DNA of 64,000 nt from Pseudomonas morbosilactucae (GCF_023241715.1 NZ_JALQCW010000022.1:1-64000); one strand, 5' to 3'; shown: positions 17,399 to 26,834, counted from the first letter of the stretch. The notes: generated by a model from the sequence alone, not told the origin. Numbers and translations: made by a program.

Positions 17399-18178
17399 AT
17401 GAAGCCCAATGCCGAACTCCGCTTATTCGCAGTGCCCCTCTGTGGCGGGCTGGTGTTGTGCGTGGCCAAGGGGCTGAGCAATGGCTGGAACGCCACGGAG
17501 TTGTTTTCCGGGTTTCTGTTTGGTTTTGTCATCGCCACGGTCTTGGGCATTCCCTTGTTGCTGTGGGGGGATCGGCGTTTTGGCCGGTTCAAGGGCCGGC
17601 ATCTGGTCAGTGGGTTGATTCAAGCCTGGGTGGCCAGCCTGATGGTACACGGCTCGTCGATGGGCCTGTGGCTGATGACGCTGTTGGGCGGGCTGGCGCT
17701 GGGGGCGTTGTACAGCCTGGTGGTCAGCGGGATCGAGCGTTTGGCCATTCGCCGCGAACCGGGCTTTCAGCAACGCTGGGCAACGATCCTGGCGGTTCCC
17801 GTGTCGGGTGGTTTGACCTCGGGTGGCGTCGCGGTGCTGCTGGACCCCGGCGGTTCGGAGAACCTGTCGCTGTTCTGCTTTTTCGCCCTGGTCGGCGCCT
17901 TGTTGAGCCTGTTAGTCAGTTGGCCGGTGCTGTGGTTGATGCAGCGTTTTTTCTCGACTCCGTGGCGTTACGTCATTGGCGGAGGTATCAGCGGCGTGCT
18001 GATCTGGTTGTTGTTTGGTGCGCCGGGCGCGCCACAGGATGGCGTCGCATTGCGCGGCGAACTGGGCGTCTGGCAGCCCCTGTTGGATCACTTGATTCTG
18101 CCGTTCCTGCTCATAGGCTTGCTGGCTGGCGCGGTGTTTACCGCACTGGACTGGTTGTGCCAGCGCCGGAGCCCCTAA
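17399..18178 (+). CDS. Hypothetical multi-pass membrane protein
   Basis: 259 residues with about eight hydrophobic segments spread over the whole length (for example LFAVPLCGGLVLCVAKGL, ATVLGIPLLLWG, LPFLLIGLLAGAVFTALDWL). It is an inner-membrane protein with short loops and no recognisable catalytic motif. ATG 17399 starts just before the first membrane segment; the longer open frame overlaps the upstream acetyltransferase and is not used. Function unknown. Confidence 0.7.
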   Translation: MKPNAELRLFAVPLCGGLVLCVAKGLSNGWNATELFSGFLFGFVIATVLGIPLLLWGDRRFGRFKGRHLVSGLIQAWVASLMVHGSSMGLWLMTLLGGLALGALYSLVVSGIERLAIRREPGFQQRWATILAVPVSGGLTSGGVAVLLDPGGSENLSLFCFFALVGALLSLLVSWPVLWLMQRFFSTPWRYVIGGGISGVLIWLLFGAPGAPQDGVALRGELGVWQPLLDHLILPFLLIGLLAGAVFTALDWLCQRRSP

Positions 18179-18404
18179 AGCCCTGGAAGTCGCCTCTCCG
18201 ATAAAGCTCAGCCCATCACGGGTGTTCGCTCCCACCAGGACCGGCTCTGCCTGGGGTGGGCCGACGAGCCCGTTGCGGGAGCCCACTGCCTGTAGCGATG
18301 GAAGAACCGCAGGCACTGGCAGTGCGGCATTTCTACGTTGGCTGATGCTCCTCCCGCCATGCTCTAATGCCGCGCCTTGCCCCCTTTGAATGGACGTCAT
18401 CCCC

Positions 18405-18851
18405 ATGGCTGAACCTCGTATTCGCGCCCTTGCGCTGTGCGTCTTCCACCACCAGGGCAAGATCCTGGTCAATCAATTCCAGGATGCGGATCAGCAACAG
18501 ATGCTGTTCCGGCCCCTGGGCGGCGGGATCGATTTTGGTGAGCACAGTGCCCAGGCCATTGTCCGGGAAGTGCAGGAGGAGTTGGGGCAGTCGATCAACA
18601 ACCTGCGGCTGATCGGCACCCTGGAAAGTCTGTTTGTGTACGACGGCAAACCGAGCCATGAAATCGTCCAGGTGTACGACGCCCGTTTCGAGGATTCGAC
18701 GCTCTACCAGCGCTCCCAACTCGACGCCCAGGAAAGCGACGGCGCGCCCTTTGTAGCCCGTTGGCATGGCAGCGCAAGCTTCACTGAGCAGACGCCGCTG
18801 GTTCCCCAAGGGTTGGGCGAACTGCTGAAGAATGCCGGCTTGCTGGACTGA
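18405..18851 (+). CDS. NUDIX hydrolase
   Basis: 148 residues. The Nudix box GGIDFGEHSAQAIVREVQEE (about 41-60) fits GX5EX7REUXEEXGU exactly, with the REVQEE metal-binding glutamates. The substrate is a nucleoside-diphosphate derivative, not predictable. The start is ambiguous between ATG 18405 and ATG 18390; neither has a clear Shine-Dalgarno. Confidence 0.88.
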   Translation: MAEPRIRALALCVFHHQGKILVNQFQDADQQQMLFRPLGGGIDFGEHSAQAIVREVQEELGQSINNLRLIGTLESLFVYDGKPSHEIVQVYDARFEDSTLYQRSQLDAQESDGAPFVARWHGSASFTEQTPLVPQGLGELLKNAGLLD

Positions 18852-19060
18852 CCGGCTCCTGTCGCGATTGGCCACAGCAGCCTGACTCCCGACTTGATCC
18901 ACGAAATACCCAGCAACGCATCCTGCGCCTGAACAGCCTCGGCCTCTGTCATTCGGCAGATGTGCGCGGTTACCGGCTTCTCGATACTCAAGCCTCCCTG
19001 GCACAGCCCGCCGTGAGCACGGCTGGCGGGTTGGCCGTTGTTCGAGTTGTGGAGTGATGC

Positions 19061-19756
19061 ATGCGTAAGTTGACCCTTCTGAGTACCAGCCTGTTGCTGT
19101 CGACCCTGACCGTTTCCACGGCCCAGGCTTTCGAGGCCGGCGACATCATTGTTCGCGCCGGCGCGGTGACGGTGGACCCGCGAGAGCGCAGCTCCAGCGT
19201 CAATGTCGATCGTGGCGCCCTGGCTGGCACCAGCCTGGGAGGCAAGGCGAGCCTGGGCAGCGATACCCAATTGGGCCTGAACTTCGCCTACATGCTGACC
19301 CAGAATCTGGCAGTTGAACTGCTGGCGGCGACCCCCTTTGAACACGACGTGAGCCTCAGTGGCACCGCCGGCGGCATCGCCGATGGCAAGCTCGGCTCCC
19401 TCAAGCACCTGCCGCCGACCCTGAGCCTGCTGTATTACCCGATGCACAATCAATCGGCGTTCCAGCCCTATGTGGGGGCGGGGATCAATTACACCTGGAT
19501 CTACGATGAGAAGGTCGGCAGCCGGGCGGCAGCCGCAGGTTTCGACAATTTCCACGCCAGCAACTCCTGGGGCTGGGCGGCCCAGGTGGGCATGGACTAC
19601 ATGCTCACCGACCGGCTGATGCTCAACGCGCAGATGCGCTATATCGACATTGAAACCGATGCCTATGTGAGCAATGGCAACCTCGGGGTCCGCTCCAAGG
19701 TGAATGTGGACGTCGATCCGTTCGTCTACATGCTGGGGTTGGGGTACCGGTTCTAG
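19061..19756 (+). CDS. OmpW family outer membrane protein
   Basis: 231 residues. A cleavable signal peptide (MRKLTLLSTSLLLSTLTVST, cleavage after AQA) is followed by GDIIVRAGAVTVDPRE, the OmpW start, and an amphipathic eight-strand barrel ending in the C-terminal aromatic GLGYRF needed for BAM insertion. The LPPTLSLLYYP segment and QPYVGAGINYTW are family signatures. OmpW forms a small hydrophobic channel in the outer membrane. Single-gene unit. Confidence 0.92.
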   Translation: MRKLTLLSTSLLLSTLTVSTAQAFEAGDIIVRAGAVTVDPRERSSSVNVDRGALAGTSLGGKASLGSDTQLGLNFAYMLTQNLAVELLAATPFEHDVSLSGTAGGIADGKLGSLKHLPPTLSLLYYPMHNQSAFQPYVGAGINYTWIYDEKVGSRAAAAGFDNFHASNSWGWAAQVGMDYMLTDRLMLNAQMRYIDIETDAYVSNGNLGVRSKVNVDVDPFVYMLGLGYRF

Positions 19757-19967
19757 GCGCCGGTCCACGGTGACGTGCCACTCAGTGCCCGGATCGATCG
19801 TGCGCTGTTCAAGCTGGCCTCCATGGCGTTGCTATTGCCTTGTGCCGAGCTCAGGGAGGGGGGAGGTGGCGGGGCCAGCATTGCCGAGGATTGATGAACG
19901 CTTTATAAAACGCCAGCGACTGAGCGTCGTTATTGTTACTGGAACCCGACCCGCAAGGAGCGACACA

Positions 19968-20543
19968 TTGAGTCAACTGCCTCTGCCTTCCCACGTCCAT
20001 GCCCACACCTTCTCCCATTCCCTGTCGCTGCGCCTGTTGGGCGTGGCCGGTCTGCTGGTCTCCCTTGCCGGCTGCGGAGCGCTGACTGATGTGCGGTCTT
20101 TTTCCACCCCTTATTCGACGCCTCCGGGTGGCGAAACCGTGCGCGTGCGGGTGATCAGTGACGGCATGGTGCGGGGCGTGCCTCGGTCCGACTGTGTCGA
20201 TTTCCGCCTGCCGGGCGCCGGGGTCATGGTGGTGGCCCGTGACGGCTACGCCAACCGCAACGGCGAGAGCCTGGGCATGCCGGCCCCCGTCCAACCCACG
20301 GTGCCGGGCACCCGCAGCGAGCTGTTGGTCCCGGCGGGCCAACCCATCGCATTTCACTACCTCGGCGCCCAGTGCTACAACCTGTTCAGCTTCGTGCCCA
20401 AGGCCGGCATGGACTACCAGGTGGAAGCCTCGGGGCTGTACAAATGCGGGGTGATGCTCAAGCAGGCGCCCGTGGGTTCGGCAACGTTCTCCAGCGCGCC
20501 GTTGAATGACAGCAAACTCTGCCGGGTGACGGATAACCTGTAA
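19968..20543 (+). CDS. Hypothetical lipoprotein
   Basis: 191 residues from a TTG start at 19968, chosen because AAGGAG lies 6 bases upstream; no ATG is available in frame. The N-terminal region carries a hydrophobic stretch and a lipobox LVSLAGC|G, so the mature protein would be lipid-anchored at Cys41 or so. The mature part is rich in Gly, Pro and Val and has two further cysteine pairs (SDCVDF, AQCYNLF, LYKCGV). No family recognised. Confidence 0.7.
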   Translation: MSQLPLPSHVHAHTFSHSLSLRLLGVAGLLVSLAGCGALTDVRSFSTPYSTPPGGETVRVRVISDGMVRGVPRSDCVDFRLPGAGVMVVARDGYANRNGESLGMPAPVQPTVPGTRSELLVPAGQPIAFHYLGAQCYNLFSFVPKAGMDYQVEASGLYKCGVMLKQAPVGSATFSSAPLNDSKLCRVTDNL

Positions 20544-20588
20544 CGCATCGGGGCGGGTGCCGCTGCGCGCTGGCCAGCAGCACCAGCC

Positions 20589-21482
20589 TTATTGCGCCGC
20601 GAACCACAGCATCGCCGCATCGATAAACCGCCGGACCTTGGCGGTTTTTTGTCGATGAGCGCTGTACAGCAGGTGCATCGGCCGGCTGGGCGTCTCGAAA
20701 GCGTCCAGCAGCCTGACCAGTTCGCCCCGGCGCAACGCCGGTTCGAGGAAGTCCGCCGGGCCCAGGACGATGCCGAAACCATCCACTGCTGCCGACAGCA
20801 GCGCCTTGCTCTCGTTGACCTGCAAACGACTGCGGACCGGCACTTCATGCACATCGGCGCCCTGGCAGAACTGCCATTGACGGTCGGCCGGGCGCGACCA
20901 GTAGGCATAGCCCAGGCACTCGTGCTGTTGCAGGTCGGCGGGGTTCAGCGGCGTGCCATGTTCCGCCAGGTAGCGGGGCGCTGCGCACACGATCAAGCGA
21001 TAGGGCGCCAGGGGCCTGGCGGTCAAACTGGTGCTGCCCAGAGGGCCGATACGAAACGCCGCTTCATAGCCTTCCTCCACCAGATCAACCGCGCGATCGG
21101 TCAGGTGCAGGTCGATTTCCACCTCTGGAAATTGCCGCAGGAAATCGGTCACGAAGGGCATCAGGCTGTAAGAGCCGAAAGTCACCGGGGCACTGACTTT
21201 GAGTGTGCCGCGGGGCGTGTCGGTCATGATTTGAGCCAGCGAGTCAGCAGCCTGAGCCTCACTGACAATGTGCTTGCAGCGCTCGTAATAGGCACTGCCC
21301 AATTCGGTCAGGCTTTGCCGGCGCGTGGTGCGGTTGAGCAGCCGAGCGCCCAGCCGATGCTCCAGGGCGGCCACATGTTTGGCGACCATTTGCGGCGACA
21401 TGCCCAGGCGCTGGGCGGCGCCGGCGTACGAGCCGGCTTCGGCGGCCATGACAAAGGCGCCCATGCTGGTGAGCCGATCCAT
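20589..21482 (-). CDS. LysR family transcriptional regulator (DhcR/YhjC-like group)
   Basis: 297 residues. HTH: MDRLTSMGAFVMAAEAGSYA then MSPQMVAKHVAALE; the family hallmark LNRTTRRQSLTELG follows, then a complete periplasmic-binding-like effector domain. It is divergent from the reductase gene at 21582 with 99 bases between them, the classic arrangement of a LysR regulator and its target. Confidence 0.9.
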   Translation of the reverse strand: MDRLTSMGAFVMAAEAGSYAGAAQRLGMSPQMVAKHVAALEHRLGARLLNRTTRRQSLTELGSAYYERCKHIVSEAQAADSLAQIMTDTPRGTLKVSAPVTFGSYSLMPFVTDFLRQFPEVEIDLHLTDRAVDLVEEGYEAAFRIGPLGSTSLTARPLAPYRLIVCAAPRYLAEHGTPLNPADLQQHECLGYAYWSRPADRQWQFCQGADVHEVPVRSRLQVNESKALLSAAVDGFGIVLGPADFLEPALRRGELVRLLDAFETPSRPMHLLYSAHRQKTAKVRRFIDAAMLWFAAQ

Positions 21483-21581
21483 TCAATACTCCTGGTAATG
21501 AGACTAAGTACCAGGCGGCAATTTATCTCCAGCTGGTTGCTAATCATCATAGGCCCCTGCAAACCAATCACGGAGAACATC

Positions 21582-22244
21582 ATGCAGATCGGAATCATCG
21601 GCGCAGGTTTTATCGGGCGCGCTGTGGCGCAGTTGGCCATCGCTGCAGGGCACTCAGTCATGCTCAGCAACTCCCGTGGCCCCCAGACCATGAGCAGCGT
21701 GTTGAGCGGTATTGCCGGCAGCCAGATCGGCACGGTCGAGGCGGCGGCAGGGTTCGGCGACGTGGTGCTGGTGGCCATCCCGCTGGAGCACTATGCAAGC
21801 CTGCCCGCCCAGTGGCTGGCCGGGAAAATCGTGCTGGATGCCAACAACTATTACCCCGAGCGCGACGGCCACATCGGCGCCCTGGACCGCTTTGAAACCA
21901 CCACCAGCCGCCTGCTCGCCGAGCACCTGGCGGGCGCCACGGTGGTCAAGGTATTCAACGCCATCCTGGCGGGTGACCTGCTTGAGCACGGGCGGCCGAG
22001 TGGCGCTGCCGACCGCCGGGCTCTGCCCATTGCGGCGGACGATGCCGAGGCAAAAGTGCGGGTCGTGCAACTGCTGGACGAGCTGGGTTTTGATGCGGTG
22101 GACGGGGGTGGGCTGGATGACAGTTGGCGCTTCGAACGCGCCAAGCCGGCGTACTGCAAACCCTTGGACAAACAGGGGCTGCAGGCGGCCCTGGCTGCGG
22201 CTGAGCGGCGGGTCGAGGTGCCCGAGGGGGCGTGGCGGCATTAA
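21582..22244 (+). CDS. NADPH-dependent F420 reductase-like oxidoreductase
   Basis: 220 residues. N-terminal Rossmann fold with IGIIGAGFIGRAVAQLA (3-19) and LSNSRGP, where Asn, Ser and Arg would bind the 2'-phosphate of NADPH, as in F420-dependent NADP oxidoreductases and their bacterial relatives that lack F420. The substrate is unknown. ATG 21582 is preceded by GGAG. It is divergent from the LysR regulator above and probably induced through it. Confidence 0.85.
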   Translation: MQIGIIGAGFIGRAVAQLAIAAGHSVMLSNSRGPQTMSSVLSGIAGSQIGTVEAAAGFGDVVLVAIPLEHYASLPAQWLAGKIVLDANNYYPERDGHIGALDRFETTTSRLLAEHLAGATVVKVFNAILAGDLLEHGRPSGAADRRALPIAADDAEAKVRVVQLLDELGFDAVDGGGLDDSWRFERAKPAYCKPLDKQGLQAALAAAERRVEVPEGAWRH

Positions 22245-22347
22245 CCAGGAGGGGCCGGCGGCAGCGGGTAGGGTCAGCGATCATTGATCACTGGCCCCTG
22301 CTCTCAGAGGGGAGCGTGTTCGACGCCACCCTTGGAGCCCGCGCCGG

Positions 22348-22839
22348 TCATTCCGGGAGGCAGGGCACTTCAAGCCCGACTTTCAAACGGTCCAGGGCCA
22401 CCATGGTCTTGAACCATTTGACGTTGGCGTTCTCGGCAAACAGGCGCCGCGCCAGCGCCTGGTATTCCTGCATGGTGGCGACATTCACGATCAGCACGAA
22501 GTCGGCTTCGCCGGTGACGTAGTAGCACTGCTGGACTTCGGGCACGGCGAAGTGTTTTTTCATCGCTTCCATGGCGTCGATGCTGGTGCGCTCGGTCATG
22601 ACCTCCACCACGATGGTGATGGGCTTGCCCACTTGAGTCGGGTCGACGATCGCCACGTTGCCGGTGATGACCCCACATTCCTCCATGCGCTTGAGACGAC
22701 GCTGTACCGACGCCGAAGACAGGTTCACCTGATCGGCCAGTGCGCGCAGGGGCGTGGTGTTGTCCTGCTGGACGATTTGCAGGATGGCCCGATCAAATCC
22801 ATCCAGGGCATAAGGGGTATTGGCAGAAGGTTTTGGCAT
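22348..22839 (-). CDS. Lrp/AsnC family transcriptional regulator
   Basis: 163 residues. N-terminal winged HTH (LDGFDRAILQIVQQDNTTPL, then SSASVQRRLKRMEECGVI) and C-terminal RAM/AsnC ligand-binding domain (VQQCYYVTGEADFVLIV). ATG 22839 with GAGG upstream is preferred over the open frame start at 22875. It is divergent from the lactate-permease-family gene, and the 130 bases between carry a perfect 11-bp inverted repeat, so I expect it to regulate that transporter and itself. Confidence 0.9.
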   Translation of the reverse strand: MPKPSANTPYALDGFDRAILQIVQQDNTTPLRALADQVNLSSASVQRRLKRMEECGVITGNVAIVDPTQVGKPITIVVEVMTERTSIDAMEAMKKHFAVPEVQQCYYVTGEADFVLIVNVATMQEYQALARRLFAENANVKWFKTMVALDRLKVGLEVPCLPE

Positions 22840-22884
22840 ATAGCCTCGGTGAGATTTTTTCCCGAAAACTAGCATGAATCAGCG

Positions 22885-22967
22885 AAAAATTATCCAGGGT
22901 AAAGAAATATTATCTCGCCCGTTCTCGCTTCCCAGGAGACCCCGCGTTCACCCACAGGATAATTTTT
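22885..22967. promoter_or_regulatory. Long-spaced 11-bp inverted repeat, candidate Lrp-type operator pair
   Basis: AAAAATTATCC (22885-22895) and its exact reverse complement GGATAATTTTT (22957-22967) are separated by 61 bases, with the right arm ending 2 bases before the permease ATG. A related AATATTATC lies between them. Lrp-family octamers commonly wrap DNA through repeated sites, so this is a candidate operator. Confidence 0.5.
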
Positions 22968-22969
22968 GC

Positions 22970-24421
22970 ATGTTGATATGGCTGCATCTCTCCCCCGTCA
23001 TGCTGGTGATGGTCACGCTCATGGTGCTTCGCCGTCCGCCGGTGCAGGCGGCGATTGCCGGGACAGCGCTGGTCGCTGTGTTGTGGCTGGTCGGCGCGGC
23101 CGATGCCTGGCAGGCCGATACCCTGATTGCGGCCGGCCGGGACACCGTCGTGCTGTTTCTCAGTACCGCGTTTGTCATCGTGCCGGGCATGGCCTTCGTG
23201 ATACTGATTGAGCGCCTGGGCGTCAATCAGGTGCTTAGCCAGTGGGTCAAAGCCCAGGGCCTGGACCGCACCCAGCAGGTGGTTTTTATCGTCCTCGGCT
23301 TGGCCCCGTTGCTGGAGGCGATGACCGGTTTTGGCGTGTCGCTGATCGCCACGGTGCCATTGCTGCTGAGTCTGTTCGAGCGCCGTGCGGCCTTGCGCAT
23401 GGCGCTCACCGGCATGGCGATCATGCCGTGGGGCACCCTGGGGCTGGCCACAGTGATCGGCGCTTCCCTGGCCCATCTGGATGCCGCTGCGTTGGCGTCC
23501 ACTTCGGCGCTGACCAGCGCCCTGGTGTTCCTTGCCATGGGTACGGTGGCGCTGTACCTGGCCGGTGTGCGAGAGCTGCGGGCCTGGGTGGCGCTGGTGG
23601 GGTTCTGGCTGCTGTTTGTCAGCGTGCTGTATGGCGCGAGCCGCGGTTTGGGGCCCGAGGTGGCAGGTGTTGGCGCCGGCCTGGTGGTGGCCTTGTCGGT
23701 GTGGCTGTGGGCCTTGTGGCGTGGGCGTCGCAACGCTGGCGACCGCCCGGGTGCGGGCTGGCCGCGCCAAGCCTGGCCGTATCTGGCGCTGATCGCCTGC
23801 ATCCTCGGCCTGAAGCTGCTGAGTGCCGCCACCCATTGGCAGGATGCTTGGTGGGTGCAAGGGGCACAGGTGGTCTGGAAGCCGTTGGCGTCTCCTGGCG
23901 TGGCGCTGATGTTGGTGTTGTTCGTCCTGTTGTTCTGCCAACGGCGTTCGTCCGGCCAGCCGGCAGGCGACAACGGTTTGTTGCGTGGGCTGGCAGCGCG
24001 CATCAAGCGTCCGCTGCTGACGATTTTCTTTTTTCTCGCCATGTCGCAAATGATGGTCAAGGCGGGGTTTCTCGCGGGGTTGGTGCAGATGCTCACGGGC
24101 CTGGCGCCCTCGGCGGTGATGCCGCTGATCGCCGGGTTCGGTGCGCTGTCCGGCTACATGACTGGCTCCAATGTGGGCGGCAACGCGATCTTTATGCCCG
24201 CCATCGCGCTGCTGCCCGAGTCATCGCGGTTGCTGTTGGCGGCAGTGCAGAACAGTGCGGCCGGCCATGCGGCGCTGGGTTCGTTGTCGATCGTGATGCT
24301 GGTGCTGGGCCTGGCCAAGACCACGGCACAGGAAGAGGGTGAGCTGGTGCGCTTCGGTTTTGGCCTGGTCTGCCTCAATACCCTGATGGTCGCGTTGGCG
24401 GCCCTGATATGGCTGCCTTGA
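22970..24421 (+). CDS. L-lactate permease family transporter (LldP/GlcA family)
   Basis: 483 residues, about 12 membrane segments, inner membrane. Family features include the LIERLGVNQVL and MTGFGVSLIATVPLLL regions and the conserved TGSNVGGNAIFMP motif near the C-terminal third. LldP-type proteins import L- or D-lactate or glycolate with protons; at 483 residues this one is shorter than typical LldP (~550). ATG 22970 has AGGA about 10 bases upstream; the earlier in-frame ATG at 22874 lies in the operator region. No lactate dehydrogenase gene is nearby. Confidence 0.85.
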   Translation: MLIWLHLSPVMLVMVTLMVLRRPPVQAAIAGTALVAVLWLVGAADAWQADTLIAAGRDTVVLFLSTAFVIVPGMAFVILIERLGVNQVLSQWVKAQGLDRTQQVVFIVLGLAPLLEAMTGFGVSLIATVPLLLSLFERRAALRMALTGMAIMPWGTLGLATVIGASLAHLDAAALASTSALTSALVFLAMGTVALYLAGVRELRAWVALVGFWLLFVSVLYGASRGLGPEVAGVGAGLVVALSVWLWALWRGRRNAGDRPGAGWPRQAWPYLALIACILGLKLLSAATHWQDAWWVQGAQVVWKPLASPGVALMLVLFVLLFCQRRSSGQPAGDNGLLRGLAARIKRPLLTIFFFLAMSQMMVKAGFLAGLVQMLTGLAPSAVMPLIAGFGALSGYMTGSNVGGNAIFMPAIALLPESSRLLLAAVQNSAAGHAALGSLSIVMLVLGLAKTTAQEEGELVRFGFGLVCLNTLMVALAALIWLP

Positions 24422-24455
24422 TGCTTGGTTTGAGGGGCGGCGGCCTGAGTCGGCG

Positions 24456-25073
24456 CTATTCCTGGGGCAGCGATTCCAGGCAGTTGATCCATTCGGCAGA
24501 GGCTTGGTAGTGGGCGTAATAGGCGCGCTTCTCGGCGGGGTTCAGCCCGGCAAAGAACGGCGAGAAGTAGCGCTCGTTGTAGTGCCCCTGGGCGCCTTGC
24601 ATGGCGCCGCCCCACCATCGCGGGTCGTAGCCGTCGAAGGCGACCCAGGGCGGCGGCACGGCGAACCGCTGATGCTCGATGGCCTGGAGCAGGTCCTGGC
24701 TGTTGCTCACCCACTGCAGTTGAACCGCGTTGAAGGCCGGGGAGCTGAAGGCAATCAGCTGTTGGGTGTTGCACGGGGTGTGGTACTGCCTGACGGGGCG
24801 GTCGTTGAATACCCGCTCATGGGCCAGGGTGAAGCCCGACTCGATCAGGGCGCTGCAGGTGTGCGCCGCCCGTTGATCGATCAGCATCGAGCAGTAATAG
24901 GCCGGTACGCCGATGCCTGCCAATGACACGGCCCTCGCCGGCAGGGGCCGGGCGGGCGCCTCCTGGGGCAGCGGCTGGGTAAACAGCGCCTGCAGTTGCG
25001 CAGGGCTGTAGCCCAGCACTTGCTCCCTGGGCACTTTCCCGAACAGGCTACCGATACGGCTGAGAAAGCCCAT
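24456..25073 (-). CDS. Hypothetical protein
   Basis: 205 residues, no family recognised. It is soluble, with an amphipathic N-terminus (MGFLSRIGSLFGK) and a Trp/Tyr-rich C-terminal part (GYDPRWWGGAMQGAQGHYN, then FAGLNPAEKRAYYAHY). Two ATGs (25079 and 25073) precede it; AAGGA spacing favours 25073. It converges with the permease gene and stands divergent from the MFS gene. Confidence 0.65.
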   Translation of the reverse strand: MGFLSRIGSLFGKVPREQVLGYSPAQLQALFTQPLPQEAPARPLPARAVSLAGIGVPAYYCSMLIDQRAAHTCSALIESGFTLAHERVFNDRPVRQYHTPCNTQQLIAFSSPAFNAVQLQWVSNSQDLLQAIEHQRFAVPPPWVAFDGYDPRWWGGAMQGAQGHYNERYFSPFFAGLNPAEKRAYYAHYQASAEWINCLESLPQE

Positions 25074-25241
25074 GCTCATCCTTGTTTCACCACCGTCGAA
25101 GGCGTCCATTATGGACTGACAGGCTGACGCTGACACGGGGCGCTTTTCGGAGTTTTTTGCCGCTTTCACAGCCTTCATATAGTCGTGCACCGGCCAACCC
25201 TGATTAAATGCCAGCGCCTCCCTACTCGATACCCGCCTAGC

Positions 25242-26471
25242 ATGAACAGCCTCAAGGACGAACGTTCTCTCTCTATCCCTGTTGCACCTGGACCTTGCGC
25301 CAGTGACGTATCGATCCGTCGCCGCTCGCTGTTCGCCGGTTGCAGTGCCCACGCCATTCACGACGGCCTGACCGACCTGATCTACGTGCTGTTGCCCATC
25401 TGGCAAGCCCAGTTCGGCCTGACGTTTGCCCAGGTCGGACTGTTGCGCGGCGCCTACTCCGGGATGATGGCCGGTTTCCAGTTGTTGGCCAGCCGCGCTG
25501 CCAAGCGCTGGGGCCGGGAGCGTTTGCTGGTGGGCGGTACGCTGCTGGCGGGCGTGGCGTATCTGTTGGCGGGGCAGGCCGGTGGCTTGACGGTGTTGCT
25601 GCTGGCGCTGTTGCTGGGGGGCTTGGGTGCCAGCACCCAGCACCCGCTGGCGTCGTCGCTGATCACCGATACCCACGAGGCAGGCGGCGGGGTCAAGCAG
25701 GCGTTGTCGCAGTACAACTTTGCCGGGGACATCGGCAAGACCCTGATCCCCGGTCTGGTGGGGCTGTTGCTGACGGTGCTCAGTTGGCGCGCCAGTGTCA
25801 CCCTGATGGGCCTGCTCGGGGTGCTGGCCGCCGGGCTCTTGTGGTGGCTGATTCCGTCCCGGGCGGCCGCGTCGTCCATGGTCGGCAAGCCCGCCAAGGT
25901 CATCACCGGCAGCGGCTCGGTCAGTGGCCTGCGTGCGCTGATTCTGACCGGCACCCTGGACAGCGCGGTGCGCATGGGCTTCCTCACCTTCCTGCCTTTT
26001 CTGTTACAGGCCAAGGGCGCCGGCACCGCCGGTATCGGCCTGGCCTTGACCTTGCTGTTTGTCGGCGGCGCCTTCGGCAAGCTGTTGTGCGGCTACCTGG
26101 GCGCGCGCATCGGCATGATGAAAACCGTATGGCTGACGGAGTTCACCACGGCCGTGTTGATTGTGGCGGCGGTGTATCTGCCCTACCTGGGGCTGATGCT
26201 GGTTTTGCCGTTGCTGGGGCTGGCCTTGAACGGCACGTCATCGGTGCTCTATGGCGCGGTGCCAGACTTGGCCGGGGCCGGCAAGCGCGAGCAGGCGTTC
26301 GCGATTTTCTACACCGGCACCATCGGCGGCGGGGCCCTGGCGCCGTTGCTGTTTGGCCACCTGGGGGACAGCACCGGGGTGCCGGTGGCGGTGATGCTGC
26401 TGGCCGCCACGTTGTTGCTGACCCTGCCATTGTCCTGGTGCGTGCAGCGCGGTGTTGATGCCCAGGCCTGA
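25242..26471 (+). CDS. MFS transporter (fosmidomycin-resistance-like group)
   Basis: 409 residues with twelve predicted membrane segments. The start of the first helix (SAHAIHDGLTDLIYVLLPIW) is characteristic of the Fsr-like branch of MFS drug/proton antiporters. The loop-2 motif appears as SRAAKRWGRERLLVGG. The substrate is unknown. A hydrophilic 28-residue N-terminal tail precedes helix 1. Stands alone. Confidence 0.85.
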   Translation: MNSLKDERSLSIPVAPGPCASDVSIRRRSLFAGCSAHAIHDGLTDLIYVLLPIWQAQFGLTFAQVGLLRGAYSGMMAGFQLLASRAAKRWGRERLLVGGTLLAGVAYLLAGQAGGLTVLLLALLLGGLGASTQHPLASSLITDTHEAGGGVKQALSQYNFAGDIGKTLIPGLVGLLLTVLSWRASVTLMGLLGVLAAGLLWWLIPSRAAASSMVGKPAKVITGSGSVSGLRALILTGTLDSAVRMGFLTFLPFLLQAKGAGTAGIGLALTLLFVGGAFGKLLCGYLGARIGMMKTVWLTEFTTAVLIVAAVYLPYLGLMLVLPLLGLALNGTSSVLYGAVPDLAGAGKREQAFAIFYTGTIGGGALAPLLFGHLGDSTGVPVAVMLLAATLLLTLPLSWCVQRGVDAQA

Positions 26472-26692
26472 ATCTCGGCGGCGCATCTGATCCGTATTTT
26501 TCATCGTTATCTGCGTCTGTTATGGGGTCAGTCTGCGCGGCACAATAAGCCCGCGCTGGCGCCTGCCGGTGCCTGTTAAAACCACGTTCAGACGCCACCC
26601 CAGGGTTTTGCTCCGCTCCTTGGGCCGCCACCACAAGCGCCGCTGATGGCGTGGTCCAGGTTGTTCCGCACACTCGGTCTTTAGGAGGCCTC

Positions 26693-26776
26693 ATGTTCAA
26701 GATGGCAATGTTTCTGGGTGGCTTTCTGGTGTTGACGATCCTGATCGGCGCCTTGGCCACCATCTCTCCGGTCTAG
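26693..26776 (+). CDS. 27-residue hydrophobic peptide (small membrane protein)
   Basis: ATG 26693 is preceded by TAGGAGG at ideal spacing, one of the best ribosome binding sites in the window. The frame begins MFKMAMFLGGF, continues as an unbroken hydrophobic helix (LVLTILIGALAT) and ends TISPV before TAG. That combination is typical of real single-pass small membrane proteins. No family is recognised. It is too short for most gene finders. A perfect hairpin follows at 26835. Confidence 0.6.
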   Translation: MFKMAMFLGGFLVLTILIGALATISPV

Positions 26777-26834
26777 TTCAGCCCCTCAGCGGCCGGGTGT
26801 CGTGGTCGCTGCAACGTTTGGTTCCGTCGTCCGT

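Noticed and set aside
18179..18404. Possible degenerate REP pair near 18225-18260
   Set aside because: CCCACCAGG/CCTGGGGTGGG forms only a bulged stem and the usual REP core is missing; I could not support it.
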